Shown here one piece after another: positions 25,619 through 34,911 of a DNA stretch of 64,000 nt. The first letter of the stretch is position 1, and each line of letters begins with the position of its first letter. The DNA lies in contig CAQPBJ010000006.1 in assembly GCA_948852945.1 (NCBI GenBank), positions 1-64,000 on the forward strand. The letters run 5' to 3'. Made by a program: the position numbers and the translations under genes. The DNA is from an uncultured Clostridia bacterium. GTDB lineage: Bacteria; Bacillota; Clostridia; TANB77; CAG-508. The notes beneath the pieces are model-generated. The model worked only from the letters and a program-made list of their open reading frames with translations. It searched no databases and was not told the origin of the DNA.

Positions 25619-26158
25619 ATGGAGGAATATTTTGATGTTCTAGACGAAAAAGGAAATTTTACAAACACGATAGAAACAAGAAAAAAATGCCATTCTGAAG
25701 GCTTATGGCATAAAGCAGTTGTAGTATTTATAATAAATTCAAAAAATCAAGTATTGTTGCAAAAAAGAAGTAAAAGTAAAAGAATGTGGCCAGATATGTG
25801 GGATGTGACAGCGGGAGGACATGTAGACGCTGGAGAATTTGGTTTTCAATCAGTTTTAAGAGAATGTGAAGAAGAATTAGGAATTAAGCTAAATAAAGAA
25901 GATTTAACTTTTATAGGTTCATCACTATCAGAAAATATTAAAGGAGATATAGTAAACAAACATTTTAATGAATATTATATAGCAAATAAAGAAGTGGATG
26001 AAACAAAATTACATTTGCAAGAAGAGGAAGTATCAGAAGTAAAATGGATTGATAAAGATGAAATAATTAAAAAAATTAAAAATAATTATGAAGGAATAAC
26101 TGATAAAGAAGGTTGTTGGGAATATTTAATAAAATATTATGAATGGAAACAAAAATAA
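25619..26158 (+). CDS. Nudix hydrolase (IDI-like group)
   Basis: A 179-residue Nudix protein. The Nudix box is seen as GGHVDAGEFGFQSV followed by RECEEELGI near residues 66-88. The approach KRMWPDMWDVTAGGH is typical of the group related to isopentenyl-diphosphate isomerase and YfcD. The substrate cannot be named from sequence. AGGAGG lies just before the ATG, 60 bp after tag. Confidence 0.88.
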   Translation: MEEYFDVLDEKGNFTNTIETRKKCHSEGLWHKAVVVFIINSKNQVLLQKRSKSKRMWPDMWDVTAGGHVDAGEFGFQSVLRECEEELGIKLNKEDLTFIGSSLSENIKGDIVNKHFNEYYIANKEVDETKLHLQEEEVSEVKWIDKDEIIKKIKNNYEGITDKEGCWEYLIKYYEWKQK

Positions 26159-26206
26159 AAAAATGAGCAAGACTGTTTGTCTTGCTTATCTTAATTTTAA
26201 AACTAC

Positions 26207-26241
26207 CGACGCCACCAGCATTGCTGGTGGCGTCGATTAAA
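26207..26241 (-). terminator. GC-rich terminator of the GH13 gene
   Basis: A 13-14-bp stem (CGACGCCACCAGCA and TGCTGGTGGCGTCG) is unusually GC-rich for this genome. On the minus strand it stands just after the glycosidase stop and runs into a T-rich tract. Confidence 0.75.
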
Positions 26242-26247
26242 GACTAT

Positions 26248-28116
26248 TCAATTTTTAAGCACTAATGCTCCATAAGATGGTAAAAAAGATTTTGAACAAG
26301 AATCATTATTCTTAAATATTATTTCATAACCTTCTGGAACACTAATTTCTGAGACATGATGAGATCTACTAACAATAACAAGGATTCTTTCGTCTCCAAG
26401 TATGCGTTCGAAACTAAAAAGCTTTTCTGAAATTTCTCTTACTTCACATTCGGCATATTTCAAGAATTTATGGCTATTCCTAACTTTAATCAGATTGATA
26501 AAGAATTTTTGAATCTCCATATCTTCAAAGCCCCATGGAAAAGCTACTCTGTTTGCCAAATTATGAAGACCTGGTAAGCCAACTTCATCCCCATAAAAGA
26601 TAGAAAAGATACCTGGGAAGAAAGCTAAAGCTACTACATATGACATAAGAACCATCTTGCCGTATTCATATTCATCTGATGAAAGAACATGGTTTTTCAC
26701 AAAGTCAGAATCATTTGCATATTTCATATCCCATGCCCATTTACCATACAAATCAAACACATTACAAGCAAAAATCTCTATAAGCCTCGACATATCATGA
26801 GTAGAAGTAGGATTCATCATAGTTAAAATAGTATCAACAGGATAATCTATCAGGATTCGGTTTAACATATCCTGAAGTTTTCCAGTATCACGATACTTAA
26901 AGAAACGTATCAATGCATCGGGCAGCATATAGTTCATAAGTGAATGCATACCTATGCCAGAACTAATATAACCACGACTCGGCCTCATAGGATGCTCATC
27001 CCAAACTTCACCAAACAAAAATCCATCAGGCTTATTCCTAATAATAGCCTCCATTATACGGTAAATCATTGAATCATCCAGTTCATCTGCAACATCAAGT
27101 CTAATACCATCAATGCCACACTCAAAAAGTTGATCAATGACTCCGCCAGGAGCAGTAATATAGTCTTGCCACTCGAGATTAGTAGTATCACATTCTGGAA
27201 GTGTAATGACATCCCACCAATAGCTAAAACAAGACTGTGAATTGTGCCAAATCCTTTTATAGAAAGGACGATAAGGTGAATCTTTGTGATTATAAGCACC
27301 ATTGCCGTATTCCTCAAATTGGTCAAAGTACCTACTTCTGTTTCCAGTGTGATTATATACACCATCTATAACAAGGTGCATACCGCGTTTGTGAACTTCA
27401 CTGCAAAGGAGTTTCAAATCTTCTTTTGTTCCAAGATAAGGATCAATCTGCTCATAATCGATAGTGTCGTATAAGTGATTAGACTGACCGCGTAAAATTG
27501 GACTAAGGTAAATAAGAGTAACTCCAAGACTTTGGATATAGTCAAGTTTTTCAACGATACCTAAAAGGTTACCGCCATAAAAATCGACATTCCAGTCATT
27601 GTTTGCATTAGGTCCGAGTACAGGTTTATCATTCCAGTGGTTCATGGTACGACCAGGTATCGGAGTTATCTGATGCGATGGACTTCTATAAAACCTATCC
27701 ACCAAAATGTGATACATTGTAGAGCCTTTTGCCCAATCAGGTGCTGAAAAATTAATAGATATTCTGAAGCATTCCTGTTTGGTAATTGACGAGTTTCCAG
27801 TAACATCTTTCTTTTTCATGCGGAAATGCTGACCATTACAATCATAAGAAAAATAGTAATAGTACAGCGCGCTTGTAGCCAGATATATTTCAGTCTCAAA
27901 AATAGCGTATCCAGTATCATCATCATTCCTAAAATGGGGAATATCATACTGAATACTATTAAGATTGAAACTTCCATTACCAACCACGTTTAGTCTTACA
28001 CGCTCAAACCATCCAAACCGCATTGGAAGCTGGACAGTTATTTTCAGAACTTCACCATCACGATCTTTCCGCACAGAAGTTATCGTATGTTGAGGTCCAA
28101 AATTTGCATTTTTCAT
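26248..28116 (-). CDS. GH13 family glycosidase (neopullulanase/cyclomaltodextrinase-like)
   Basis: A 622-residue alpha-glucan hydrolase without signal peptide, so cytoplasmic. An N-terminal beta-sandwich domain covers about 1-125, then the GH13 TIM barrel: DGVYNHTG (region I), GIRLDVADE with nucleophile Asp341, FGEVWDE with acid/base Glu370, and PTSTHD with Asp441. YDTIDYEQIDPYLGT marks the neopullulanase-like group. It probably degrades maltodextrins or cyclodextrins. Base composition is clearly higher in GC than neighbours, suggesting recent transfer. A minus-strand promoter lies at 28179-28206. Confidence 0.9.
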   Translation of the reverse strand: MKNANFGPQHTITSVRKDRDGEVLKITVQLPMRFGWFERVRLNVVGNGSFNLNSIQYDIPHFRNDDDTGYAIFETEIYLATSALYYYYFSYDCNGQHFRMKKKDVTGNSSITKQECFRISINFSAPDWAKGSTMYHILVDRFYRSPSHQITPIPGRTMNHWNDKPVLGPNANNDWNVDFYGGNLLGIVEKLDYIQSLGVTLIYLSPILRGQSNHLYDTIDYEQIDPYLGTKEDLKLLCSEVHKRGMHLVIDGVYNHTGNRSRYFDQFEEYGNGAYNHKDSPYRPFYKRIWHNSQSCFSYWWDVITLPECDTTNLEWQDYITAPGGVIDQLFECGIDGIRLDVADELDDSMIYRIMEAIIRNKPDGFLFGEVWDEHPMRPSRGYISSGIGMHSLMNYMLPDALIRFFKYRDTGKLQDMLNRILIDYPVDTILTMMNPTSTHDMSRLIEIFACNVFDLYGKWAWDMKYANDSDFVKNHVLSSDEYEYGKMVLMSYVVALAFFPGIFSIFYGDEVGLPGLHNLANRVAFPWGFEDMEIQKFFINLIKVRNSHKFLKYAECEVREISEKLFSFERILGDERILVIVSRSHHVSEISVPEGYEIIFKNNDSCSKSFLPSYGALVLKN

Positions 28117-28178
28117 AGCAGCATTCCCCTTTCTTAAATTATTATAGAAAAGTACATTAAAACTAAAACTTCATTGTC

Positions 28179-28206
28179 ATTGTATAATAAATTTAATAAA
28201 AGTCAA
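28179..28206 (-). promoter_or_regulatory. Promoter of the GH13 gene
   Basis: On the minus strand TTGACT (28206-28201) and TACAAT (28184-28179) are separated by 16 bp, about 60 bp before the glycosidase start. Confidence 0.6.
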
Positions 28207-28251
28207 TAATAAAATAAACTTATTACAATGAATGTATAAATTCTAAAAATA

Positions 28252-28276
28252 AAAAGTGCCGGGGGTTAACCCGACA
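28252..28276 (-). terminator. Terminator of the 28266 gene
   Basis: On the minus strand GTGTCGGGTTAACCCCCGGC gives an imperfect GC-rich hairpin overlapping the stop codon, followed by TTTTTATTTTT. Confidence 0.65.
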
Positions 28277-28661
28277 CCTCACGATACATAACCGTAGCTT
28301 GATGGAAAACATACTTAGTGCGTTCAAAAAAAAGATGGGTATACACCCGAGAAACTTGATCAAGATAATGCAAAAGCAATTCAAAATCAGACCTCTCAGC
28401 TTCAAAACACTTAATATGATGACATCCACAAGAAAGAACTGTAGAAATAGCAATTCGTCTGTAGTCATCACCATCAATAGAAAAGAAAGTGCCAGAGTGA
28501 GGAAATCGATTGTTCTTGATGCCAGTTATCAATTCAGAATAAAGATAATCTGAAATCTCTTTTACGCTAGACGACTCAGCAGGAATCATTTTTGAAAATT
28601 TACCATATTCCTGCAGTTGGTTAAGAAGTGGAACAAAAGAAGAATTATGCGAATTAACCAT
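28266..28661 (-). CDS. Hypothetical small protein
   Basis: A 131-residue soluble protein I do not recognise. It contains a cluster CGCHHIKCFEAE that could bind metal and a helical C-terminal half. The start at ATG 28661 is chosen for GGAGG 8 bp upstream. Base composition is richer in GC than the surrounding genome, like the GH13 gene next to it, so both may have arrived together. A terminator separates the two, so they are not one operon. Confidence 0.5.
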   Translation of the reverse strand: MVNSHNSSFVPLLNQLQEYGKFSKMIPAESSSVKEISDYLYSELITGIKNNRFPHSGTFFSIDGDDYRRIAISTVLSCGCHHIKCFEAERSDFELLLHYLDQVSRVYTHLFFERTKYVFHQATVMYREVSG

Positions 28662-28811
28662 TTTCCAATCCTCCAAATTAAGATAATAACTAAATTATAA
28701 CATTAAAAACTGAAAAAATAAACATTATTCACGACATAGTCTTGCGAAAGTATATTATGAATATATACAGAAGCGAATGCATATAATAAAATCATACCAG
28801 AGGTGATTATA

Positions 28812-29003
28812 ATGCCAGATTTTGTAATTGAAGCAAGAAAAAGAAAAGAATATGAACAATTTACATGCAGAATTGAAACAGATGTATTAGATAAAATAAG
28901 AAATATAGTAGCAGAAAATAATTTACAATCAGTAAACGAGTTTATTAATGAATGCTTAAGATTCGCCATAGAAAATTTAAAAATAAAAGAAGAAAATAAA
29001 TAA
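28812..29003 (+). CDS. Small ribbon-helix-helix-like DNA-binding protein
   Basis: A 63-residue protein with the length and pattern of a ribbon-helix-helix repressor: a strand FTCRIETDVLDKIRNIV, then NLQSVNEFINECLRFAI as the second helix. AGGTGAT precedes ATG 28812. Upstream, GTATAT (28750) and ATATAC (28763) make a small dyad that could be its own operator. No toxin gene follows, so this is probably not an antitoxin of a normal pair. Confidence 0.65.
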   Translation: MPDFVIEARKRKEYEQFTCRIETDVLDKIRNIVAENNLQSVNEFINECLRFAIENLKIKEENK

Positions 29004-29032
29004 CTGTTTTTAATTGTTCAATATTTAAAAGC

Positions 29033-29111
29033 AAAAGGAGTTATTATAAATATTTTAAAAAGTTTGTGCCAGTTGCTTCGCACTTTTTTTATATTTATAA
29101 TAACTCTTTTT
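29033..29111. repeat. Long imperfect inverted repeat (possible small RNA, MITE-like element or terminator)
   Basis: The left arm AGTTATTATAAATAT is matched perfectly by ATATTTATAATAACT on the right, and the pairing continues through an A/T-rich section to an inner GTGC/GCAC stem with a T run. The whole folds into one hairpin of about 79 bases with arms near 30 bp. It codes for nothing. No target duplication was seen at the ends. Confidence 0.6.
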
Positions 29112-29219
29112 ATATTATAGAAAAATTATCCGAAATTCCCATAGTATAAATATATTCAAGAAGAAAATTCTTTCAGAAATTTATGTGGACAAACAATTAA
29201 AACAAAAATCGACAAATAC

Positions 29220-29248
29220 TTGAAAAAAAACATATTAATTGTTATAAA
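29220..29248 (+). promoter_or_regulatory. Promoter of the DUF5711/CvpA operon
   Basis: TTGAAA (29220-29225), 17 bp, TATAAA (29243-29248), 28 bp before the gene start. Confidence 0.65.
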
Positions 29249-29275
29249 TATATTAGATAAAAAGGGAGATAGCAA

Positions 29276-30451
29276 ATGAAAAAATATTCTTTAGATAAGT
29301 TTAAAGAAAATAGAAAAAACAAAGAAATGAAAAAGCTAACTATTATAACAACAATAGCAATATCTGTACTTATACTACTAGCTTTATATATGGCGAATTC
29401 AAGTTTTAGATCATTTATTGACACATATATTTTAAGAAAAGAGATTTCAGAAGAAAATGCAAATTCAATAATTATTGACACTGAAAAAGCATCCTTAATA
29501 TATGCATATGATAAAAATTTAGTAGTTTATTCAGACGGAAACTTAAATTTTTATGATGTAACAGCTAAACAAGTTGCAAATATTGAAATAACACTATCTA
29601 GACCAATTACAGATTCTGAAAAAAAATACTTAGTACTTGGTGATTATGGTTCACAAAAAATATGCTTATTAAAAGATAATGAATTAGTTTGGCAAAAAGA
29701 TGTAGATGGAAAAGTATCGAAAATTAGCGTTAATAGAGAAGGATATGTAGCAGTATCTGTTACAGGAACGACATATGAATCAATAGTAATGGTATATAAT
29801 CCAAAAGGAGACCTACAATTTAGTAAATATATATCACAATATGTATTAGGCATAGATATTTCAGAAGATCATAAATATCTTGCTATTGCTGAGATGGACA
29901 ATACTAAAATATCTCCAACAACTAAAATAGAATTAGTTTCAATGGAATTAGCAACAAGTAATTCAGAAAAGGCTACAGTAAACTCATATCAAGCATCAAC
30001 TAATGAATACTTATCAGGTATCAAGTTTCAAAACAAAAAGAATTTAATATGTTGCTTTGATTCGTATATATTAAAATTAAATGAAAAAGAAAATAAAAAA
30101 ATATATGAATTATCTGAAAATACAGCATATACAGATATAAACATGTTATCAGGTTTTATACATGTAGATAAAGAAACTTCAAGTGTTTTTAAATCAGATT
30201 ACAGATTAAAAATAAATAGCAATGATGAAAAAGCAAAAGAAAAAGTTTATATCATTGAAGGTAATATAAAAGACATAAAATCAAAAGACGAAAAAATTGC
30301 ATTACATTTAGGTACAAAAGTAGAATTTGTAGGCAAAAATGGATGGTTAGATAAAAAATACAAAAGTTCACAAGAAATTAAAGATGTTGTACTGTCTAAT
30401 GAAATAGGTGCTATGATTTATAAAAACAAGATTGATATAATTGAATTATAA
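29276..30451 (+). CDS. DUF5711-like membrane-anchored beta-propeller protein
   Basis: A 391-residue protein with a basic N-terminus, one membrane helix at about 21-41 and a long outer domain of repeated short beta-strand units (for example LVVYSDGNLNFYDV, KICLLKDNELVWQK and IVMVYNPKGDLQFSKY), which looks like a WD/PQQ-type propeller. It matches what I know of DUF5711, a Clostridia family of unknown function. It is followed by a CvpA-like gene and then, with its own promoter, an LCP family gene, so an envelope role is likely. Confidence 0.7.
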   Translation: MKKYSLDKFKENRKNKEMKKLTIITTIAISVLILLALYMANSSFRSFIDTYILRKEISEENANSIIIDTEKASLIYAYDKNLVVYSDGNLNFYDVTAKQVANIEITLSRPITDSEKKYLVLGDYGSQKICLLKDNELVWQKDVDGKVSKISVNREGYVAVSVTGTTYESIVMVYNPKGDLQFSKYISQYVLGIDISEDHKYLAIAEMDNTKISPTTKIELVSMELATSNSEKATVNSYQASTNEYLSGIKFQNKKNLICCFDSYILKLNEKENKKIYELSENTAYTDINMLSGFIHVDKETSSVFKSDYRLKINSNDEKAKEKVYIIEGNIKDIKSKDEKIALHLGTKVEFVGKNGWLDKKYKSSQEIKDVVLSNEIGAMIYKNKIDIIEL

Positions 30452-30467
30452 GAACTGGAGAAAATAT

Positions 30468-31121
30468 ATGGGAATTGCGATTGATATAGGGATAATTTTA
30501 ATTATGATAATAACAATACTAATTGGATACAAAAAAGGCTTAATAAAAGTTGCAATAAGCTTTATGGCAATAGTTCTTTCATTAGTAGTAGCTATAATTA
30601 TATATAAACCTATAGCAAAACAAATAGCTAACAATACACAAATAGACGAAAAAATTGAAAATATAATTTATCAAAAAGTAAAAGACATAGATTTTGAAAA
30701 TGTAACAGAAAAAGATAAAAAAGAAAATCAAATAATTGCATTTACAGAAAAATATGTGGATGAAGCAATTAAACAATCTCAAGATAATATTTCAAAATAT
30801 GTAGCAGAAAGCTTATCAGAAACTGTATTAGAAATTGCGACATTTATAATACTATTAATTATTTTAAGAATAGCATTACTAATATTAAACATTATGGCAA
30901 GTATGATTGGAGAACTACCAATAATAAAACAATTTAATAAATCAGGCGGGGTAATTTATGGAGTATTAGAAGGATTTTTAATTATAAATGTCATATTTGC
31001 TATTCTGTATATGATAAATCCAATATGTTTAGAAGGAAAAATAGAAAAAAACATAGACAAGTCTCATCTAGGTAAAGCTGTTTACAAAAATAATTTAATT
31101 ATCAATACTATTATAAAATAA
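30468..31121 (+). CDS. CvpA family membrane protein
   Basis: A 217-residue protein with four hydrophobic segments (about 1-20, 25-48, 125-150 and 170-190) and the CvpA opening IDIGIILIMIITILIGYKKG. Between helices 2 and 3 is a charged insert of about 75 residues, longer than in E. coli CvpA and usual in Firmicutes. CvpA is linked to envelope homeostasis; a mechanism is not established. ATG 30468 follows CTGGAG. The gap to the upstream gene is 16 bp. Confidence 0.8.
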   Translation: MGIAIDIGIILIMIITILIGYKKGLIKVAISFMAIVLSLVVAIIIYKPIAKQIANNTQIDEKIENIIYQKVKDIDFENVTEKDKKENQIIAFTEKYVDEAIKQSQDNISKYVAESLSETVLEIATFIILLIILRIALLILNIMASMIGELPIIKQFNKSGGVIYGVLEGFLIINVIFAILYMINPICLEGKIEKNIDKSHLGKAVYKNNLIINTIIK

Positions 31122-31150
31122 TTGAAAACAGTATAAAACTTTGCTATAAT
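31122..31150 (+). promoter_or_regulatory. Promoter of the LCP gene
   Basis: TTGAAA (31122-31127), 17 bp, TATAAT (31145-31150) with an upstream TGC. It starts right at the end of the CvpA-like gene. Confidence 0.8.
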
Positions 31151-31180
31151 AAAAAAATATTAGTAGTAGGAGAAAAAAAA

Positions 31181-32752
31181 GTGAGTAGAAAAGAAAAAAG
31201 AAAACAAGAAGAAAGGGAAGAAAAACAAAGAAAAATAGCACAAAAAAGTAATATAAAAAATAACACTCATGGTTCAAACAAAAGAAAAAATACTAAATAC
31301 AAAGCACAAAAAAATAATATTGACAGAGAAATAAACGAAATAACAATTCCAGTAGGAAATAATAGTAATAAAAATATATCAAAAGAAAATAGTACAAAAA
31401 ATAAAAAAATAAAGAAAAAAAAGAAAGATAATCTATTTGTAAAAATTTTAAAAACAATAGCAAAAACCATTGTAATAATATTATTAGTAATTATATTGTT
31501 ATTAGGATGTTTTGTAGGATGGCTCGGATTTAAATACGATTGGAATTTAAATAAAATGATAAAAGGTGGTGCAAAAGAAGTTGCACTATTCATAACAGGG
31601 CAAACTGAAGCAGATTTAGCCAAACTAGATCCATTATATTGCTTAGTTTTAGGAGTAAGCACAGATGAAGGATTATTATTGACAGATACAATTATATTAT
31701 GTGCTTATTATCCACGAACACAACAAGCTTCAATGCTATCAATTCCAAGAGATACTTTTGTTGGAAAAAGTGAATCTACAGCAGGAGGATATGATAAAAT
31801 AAATTCATTATATCAAGCTGGTGGTGGCGGAGACCAAGGAGCAAAGAAAGTATTAGATGCAGTAGAAAAATTAACTGGAATCGAAATTGACAATTATTTA
31901 GCAGTAAAAAATGATGGATTAATAGAAATAGTAGATGCAATTGGAGGGGTAGACTTTAATGTTCCTATAAATATGGATTACGACGATCCAGGTCAAAAAT
32001 TACACATACATTTAAAACAAGGACGTCAACATATAGATGGAGCAAAAGCAGAACAGCTATTAAGATTTAGACATAATAATAACGGTACAAGCTATCCAGC
32101 AGAATATGGAGATAACGACATTGGAAGAATGAAAACACAAAGAGAATTCATAACAGAAACAGTGAAGCAAACTTTACAATTTAAAAATGTAACCAAAATA
32201 AATGATTTAATAAAAATAGCATTTAGAAATGTAGATACAAACTTAGATTTAGACTATGTATTAAAATATTCTCCAGCGATTGTAGAATTTGATGTAGCAT
32301 CAATACAAAATTCATACTTACCAGGAGAACCAGCAACTATGGGACCACAAAGTTTATGGTTTTATAGAGCATATAAAAACGATACAAAAGAGCTAATTCA
32401 AAATATGTTCGTATTCAAACAAGCAGAATCTGATGCGAATGCAGAAGGAGTAGCTCTAAAACCAGAATATATTAATATACAATTACTAAATGCATCATCT
32501 GATGAAAATGTATTTAAAGAAACCAAAAAAAGATTAGAAGAGCAAGGGTATAATATTGCGCAAATAGGAGAAACAACATATACTAAAACAACTAAAGTTA
32601 TAAATAGAACATCTAAAAAAGAAGAAGTAATAGATGAATTAATAAATACATTAGGATATGGAAATGAAAGCACAGGAAAGACAGATGGAAATTACGACAT
32701 AACAGTAATAGTAGGAGAAGACATGAAACAATTTGCAGTTGCAATGCAATAA
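31181..32752 (+). CDS. LytR-CpsA-Psr (LCP) family protein
   Basis: A 523-residue membrane enzyme of the type that attaches wall teichoic acid or other glycopolymers to peptidoglycan. A highly basic cytoplasmic N-terminus of about 85 residues leads to one membrane helix (about 97-117). The LCP domain follows, with SIPRDTFV, DKINSLYQAGG, VDAIGGVDFNVP and the pair QLLRFRH and DIGRMKTQREFI holding the pyrophosphate-binding arginines. A C-terminal LytR_C-like domain starts near residue 425 (YINIQLLNASS). Start GTG 31181 has AGGAG upstream. Confidence 0.93.
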   Translation: MSRKEKRKQEEREEKQRKIAQKSNIKNNTHGSNKRKNTKYKAQKNNIDREINEITIPVGNNSNKNISKENSTKNKKIKKKKKDNLFVKILKTIAKTIVIILLVIILLLGCFVGWLGFKYDWNLNKMIKGGAKEVALFITGQTEADLAKLDPLYCLVLGVSTDEGLLLTDTIILCAYYPRTQQASMLSIPRDTFVGKSESTAGGYDKINSLYQAGGGGDQGAKKVLDAVEKLTGIEIDNYLAVKNDGLIEIVDAIGGVDFNVPINMDYDDPGQKLHIHLKQGRQHIDGAKAEQLLRFRHNNNGTSYPAEYGDNDIGRMKTQREFITETVKQTLQFKNVTKINDLIKIAFRNVDTNLDLDYVLKYSPAIVEFDVASIQNSYLPGEPATMGPQSLWFYRAYKNDTKELIQNMFVFKQAESDANAEGVALKPEYINIQLLNASSDENVFKETKKRLEEQGYNIAQIGETTYTKTTKVINRTSKKEEVIDELINTLGYGNESTGKTDGNYDITVIVGEDMKQFAVAMQ

Positions 32753-32756
32753 ATTA

Positions 32757-32791
32757 AATAAAAATAGGGCTATATAAGCCCTATTTTTTTA
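32757..32791. terminator. Bidirectional terminator
   Basis: AAAAATAGGGC pairs with GCCCTATTTTT between the convergent LCP and carboxypeptidase genes. Confidence 0.88.
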
Positions 32792-34069
32792 TCTATATTT
32801 ATTTCTTTTTAATCTATATCTTTTTTTCTTATTAACAAATCTAATCATAAATATAATTATAACAAATCCAATAATTATAACAAAAACTATAAATATACCA
32901 TTTTCAGCAACTTCTACATCATTACCTGCAAGCAAATCTGCAGTATATTTTAAACCATCAATTTTATAAGTAACACTACCAACAACATCACCTTTTTTTA
33001 TCGGAGCGCTTAAGTTTTCTTTTATACTTATTTCAGGTTCAAAATTATCATTGTTGTCAACACTAATCAAAGCATTAATATCACTAGCTAACAACAAATT
33101 TAAAGAATTTTCTTTTTTCTTAGCATTTTCAATAGTAATACATTTAACTAAATCATTAGTAGCGTGCAATTTTTTAAAATGATAGTTATCAAAAGCAAAG
33201 TTAAATAAATTAGTAGTATCAAGATATCTAGCACTAATTGTTCTACCATTTTCATAACGAACAGGAGCATTAAGTACTACTGCTATGTAACTAATTCCGT
33301 CTTTTTCAGCAGAAGACACTAAACAGTTTCCAGCTTGACTAGTAAATCCAGTTTTAATTCCAGTAGCATATTCATAATAATAATTAGTCTCAGATCTAAT
33401 CAAATTATTTGTATTATAAAAATGTCTTTCTTCACCAGAATATGAGTCAGTTGAAGGAAGCGAAAATTCAGGAGTTTTAACTATTTCCCTAAAAGTTTCA
33501 TTTTGCATAGCATATTTACCCATTAAAGCTAAATCATATGCTGTAGAATAATGTTCATCTTTGTGAATGCCGTTTGGATTAACAAAATGAGTATCTTTGC
33601 AACCTAATTCTTTAGCTTTTTCATTCATAAGCATACAAAAAGCTTCTTCTGAACCAGAAATATGCTCTCCAAGAACAATTGCACTATCATTAGCAGAAGG
33701 AATCATTAAAGCATATAGCAAATCTTTTATTGTTAAAGTTTCACCAACTTGAATATTAGCGTTAGTGTATCCACTAGGAATAGACATAACAGCATATTCG
33801 CTAGCAGTTGCAGTATCATCAAGCTTGCAATTTTCAAGAGTTAAAATAGCAGTCATAATTTTAGTAGTACTAGCAGGAAATCTTCTTTCGTAAGCATTTT
33901 TTTCATATAATATTTTTCCTGTAGAAGCCTCCATAACTAAAACAGCTTCAGAAGTTATAGAAGAATCAAGAGTAGCAGTATTTTCTTCTAAAGAAGTTCC
34001 ATAAACAGATGAAAATAAATTGCAAATAATAAAAATTGCAAGTACAAAAATTTTTTTAGATTTTTTCAT
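32789..34069 (-). CDS. D-alanyl-D-alanine carboxypeptidase (DacF/DacA-type penicillin-binding protein)
   Basis: A 426-residue peptidase that trims the terminal D-Ala of peptidoglycan stem peptides. A signal peptide lies at about 1-24. Active-site motifs are SxxK as STTK (Ser67, Lys70), SxN as SAN (125-127) and KTG at 239-241. The C-terminal beta domain and a membrane helix (about 390-410) with a basic tail anchor it outside the membrane; a helical anchor of this kind replaces the usual amphipathic one. It is divergent from comEA-like 34155. Confidence 0.94.
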   Translation of the reverse strand: MKKSKKIFVLAIFIICNLFSSVYGTSLEENTATLDSSITSEAVLVMEASTGKILYEKNAYERRFPASTTKIMTAILTLENCKLDDTATASEYAVMSIPSGYTNANIQVGETLTIKDLLYALMIPSANDSAIVLGEHISGSEEAFCMLMNEKAKELGCKDTHFVNPNGIHKDEHYSTAYDLALMGKYAMQNETFREIVKTPEFSLPSTDSYSGEERHFYNTNNLIRSETNYYYEYATGIKTGFTSQAGNCLVSSAEKDGISYIAVVLNAPVRYENGRTISARYLDTTNLFNFAFDNYHFKKLHATNDLVKCITIENAKKKENSLNLLLASDINALISVDNNDNFEPEISIKENLSAPIKKGDVVGSVTYKIDGLKYTADLLAGNDVEVAENGIFIVFVIIIGFVIIIFMIRFVNKKKRYRLKRNKYR

Positions 34070-34154
34070 AAGTTTCTCCTCATATTAATTTATAACAATA
34101 TACATTATTTTTCATCAAAAAACAACAAAAAATATAAAGAAAGGAAGTATAAAA

Positions 34155-34760
34155 ATGTATAAAATAGAAAAGAAAAAAATGATAATAATAGTAATCTTAG
34201 GAATTTTGACTATTGTATCAATAATAAAAATTATAGATACATACTTTGAAAAAAATAACACAAAAGAAACAGGAATATTAAATATAATTTCCAAAGAAGA
34301 AACAAACGAAGAAACAGAAGAAAAGATTGTTATATATATAACAGGAGAAGTACTAAACGAAGGCGTATACGAACTAAAAAGAGGAAGCAGAATTGCAAAT
34401 GCAATTGAAGCAGCAGGAGGAACAAAAGAAAATGCTAATCTTAAAAATGTTAATTTAGCATATGAATTAGATGATGGTGAAAAAATTTATATTCCTAATG
34501 TAAATGAAGAAGAAACTGAAATTGTAGAAGATGGAATTGGAGAAAAAGATGAAAAAAATAAAGAAACAGTAATTAATATAAACAAAGCTAACAGCGAACA
34601 ATTGCAAGATTTAAGTGGAATAGGAGAAAATACAGCACTAAGCATAATAAAATATAGAGAAGAAAATGGTAAATTTAACACAATAGAAGAAATAATGAAT
34701 GTACCAGGAATAGGAGAAAATAAATTTGAAAATATAAAAGATAAAATAAAAGTAAAATAA
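34155..34760 (+). CDS. ComEA-like DNA-binding protein
   Basis: A 201-residue protein with an N-terminal membrane helix (about 10-27), an SLBB domain (about 57-118, IYITGEVLNEGVYELKRGSR) and a C-terminal helix-hairpin-helix pair (about 140-201, VININKANSEQLQDLSGIGE and VPGIGENKFENIK). ComEA binds incoming DNA at the cell surface during natural transformation. Other late competence genes are not in the window, so actual competence is open. Confidence 0.9.
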   Translation: MYKIEKKKMIIIVILGILTIVSIIKIIDTYFEKNNTKETGILNIISKEETNEETEEKIVIYITGEVLNEGVYELKRGSRIANAIEAAGGTKENANLKNVNLAYELDDGEKIYIPNVNEEETEIVEDGIGEKDEKNKETVININKANSEQLQDLSGIGENTALSIIKYREENGKFNTIEEIMNVPGIGENKFENIKDKIKVK

Positions 34761-34821
34761 CGTAGTAAAATAAAAACAAAAGGAAATAATAATTATAAAA
34801 TAATTACAAAATGCCATAAAA

Positions 34822-34851
34822 TTGACATTTTTAATGATTTTGTAGTATAAT
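34822..34851 (+). promoter_or_regulatory. Promoter of the AbiE-like pair
   Basis: Perfect boxes TTGACA (34822-34827) and TATAAT (34846-34851) with an 18-bp spacer, 60 bp before the first gene. Confidence 0.85.
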
Positions 34852-34911
34852 GTTATTATAAATATAAAAAACAATAAAAAAATATAAATAAAATAACAAA
34901 AGGTGATTATC

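Noticed and set aside
28812..29111. Toxin-antitoxin pair beginning with the ribbon-helix-helix protein
   Set aside because: No toxin gene follows; the next 270 bases are non-coding with a hairpin.
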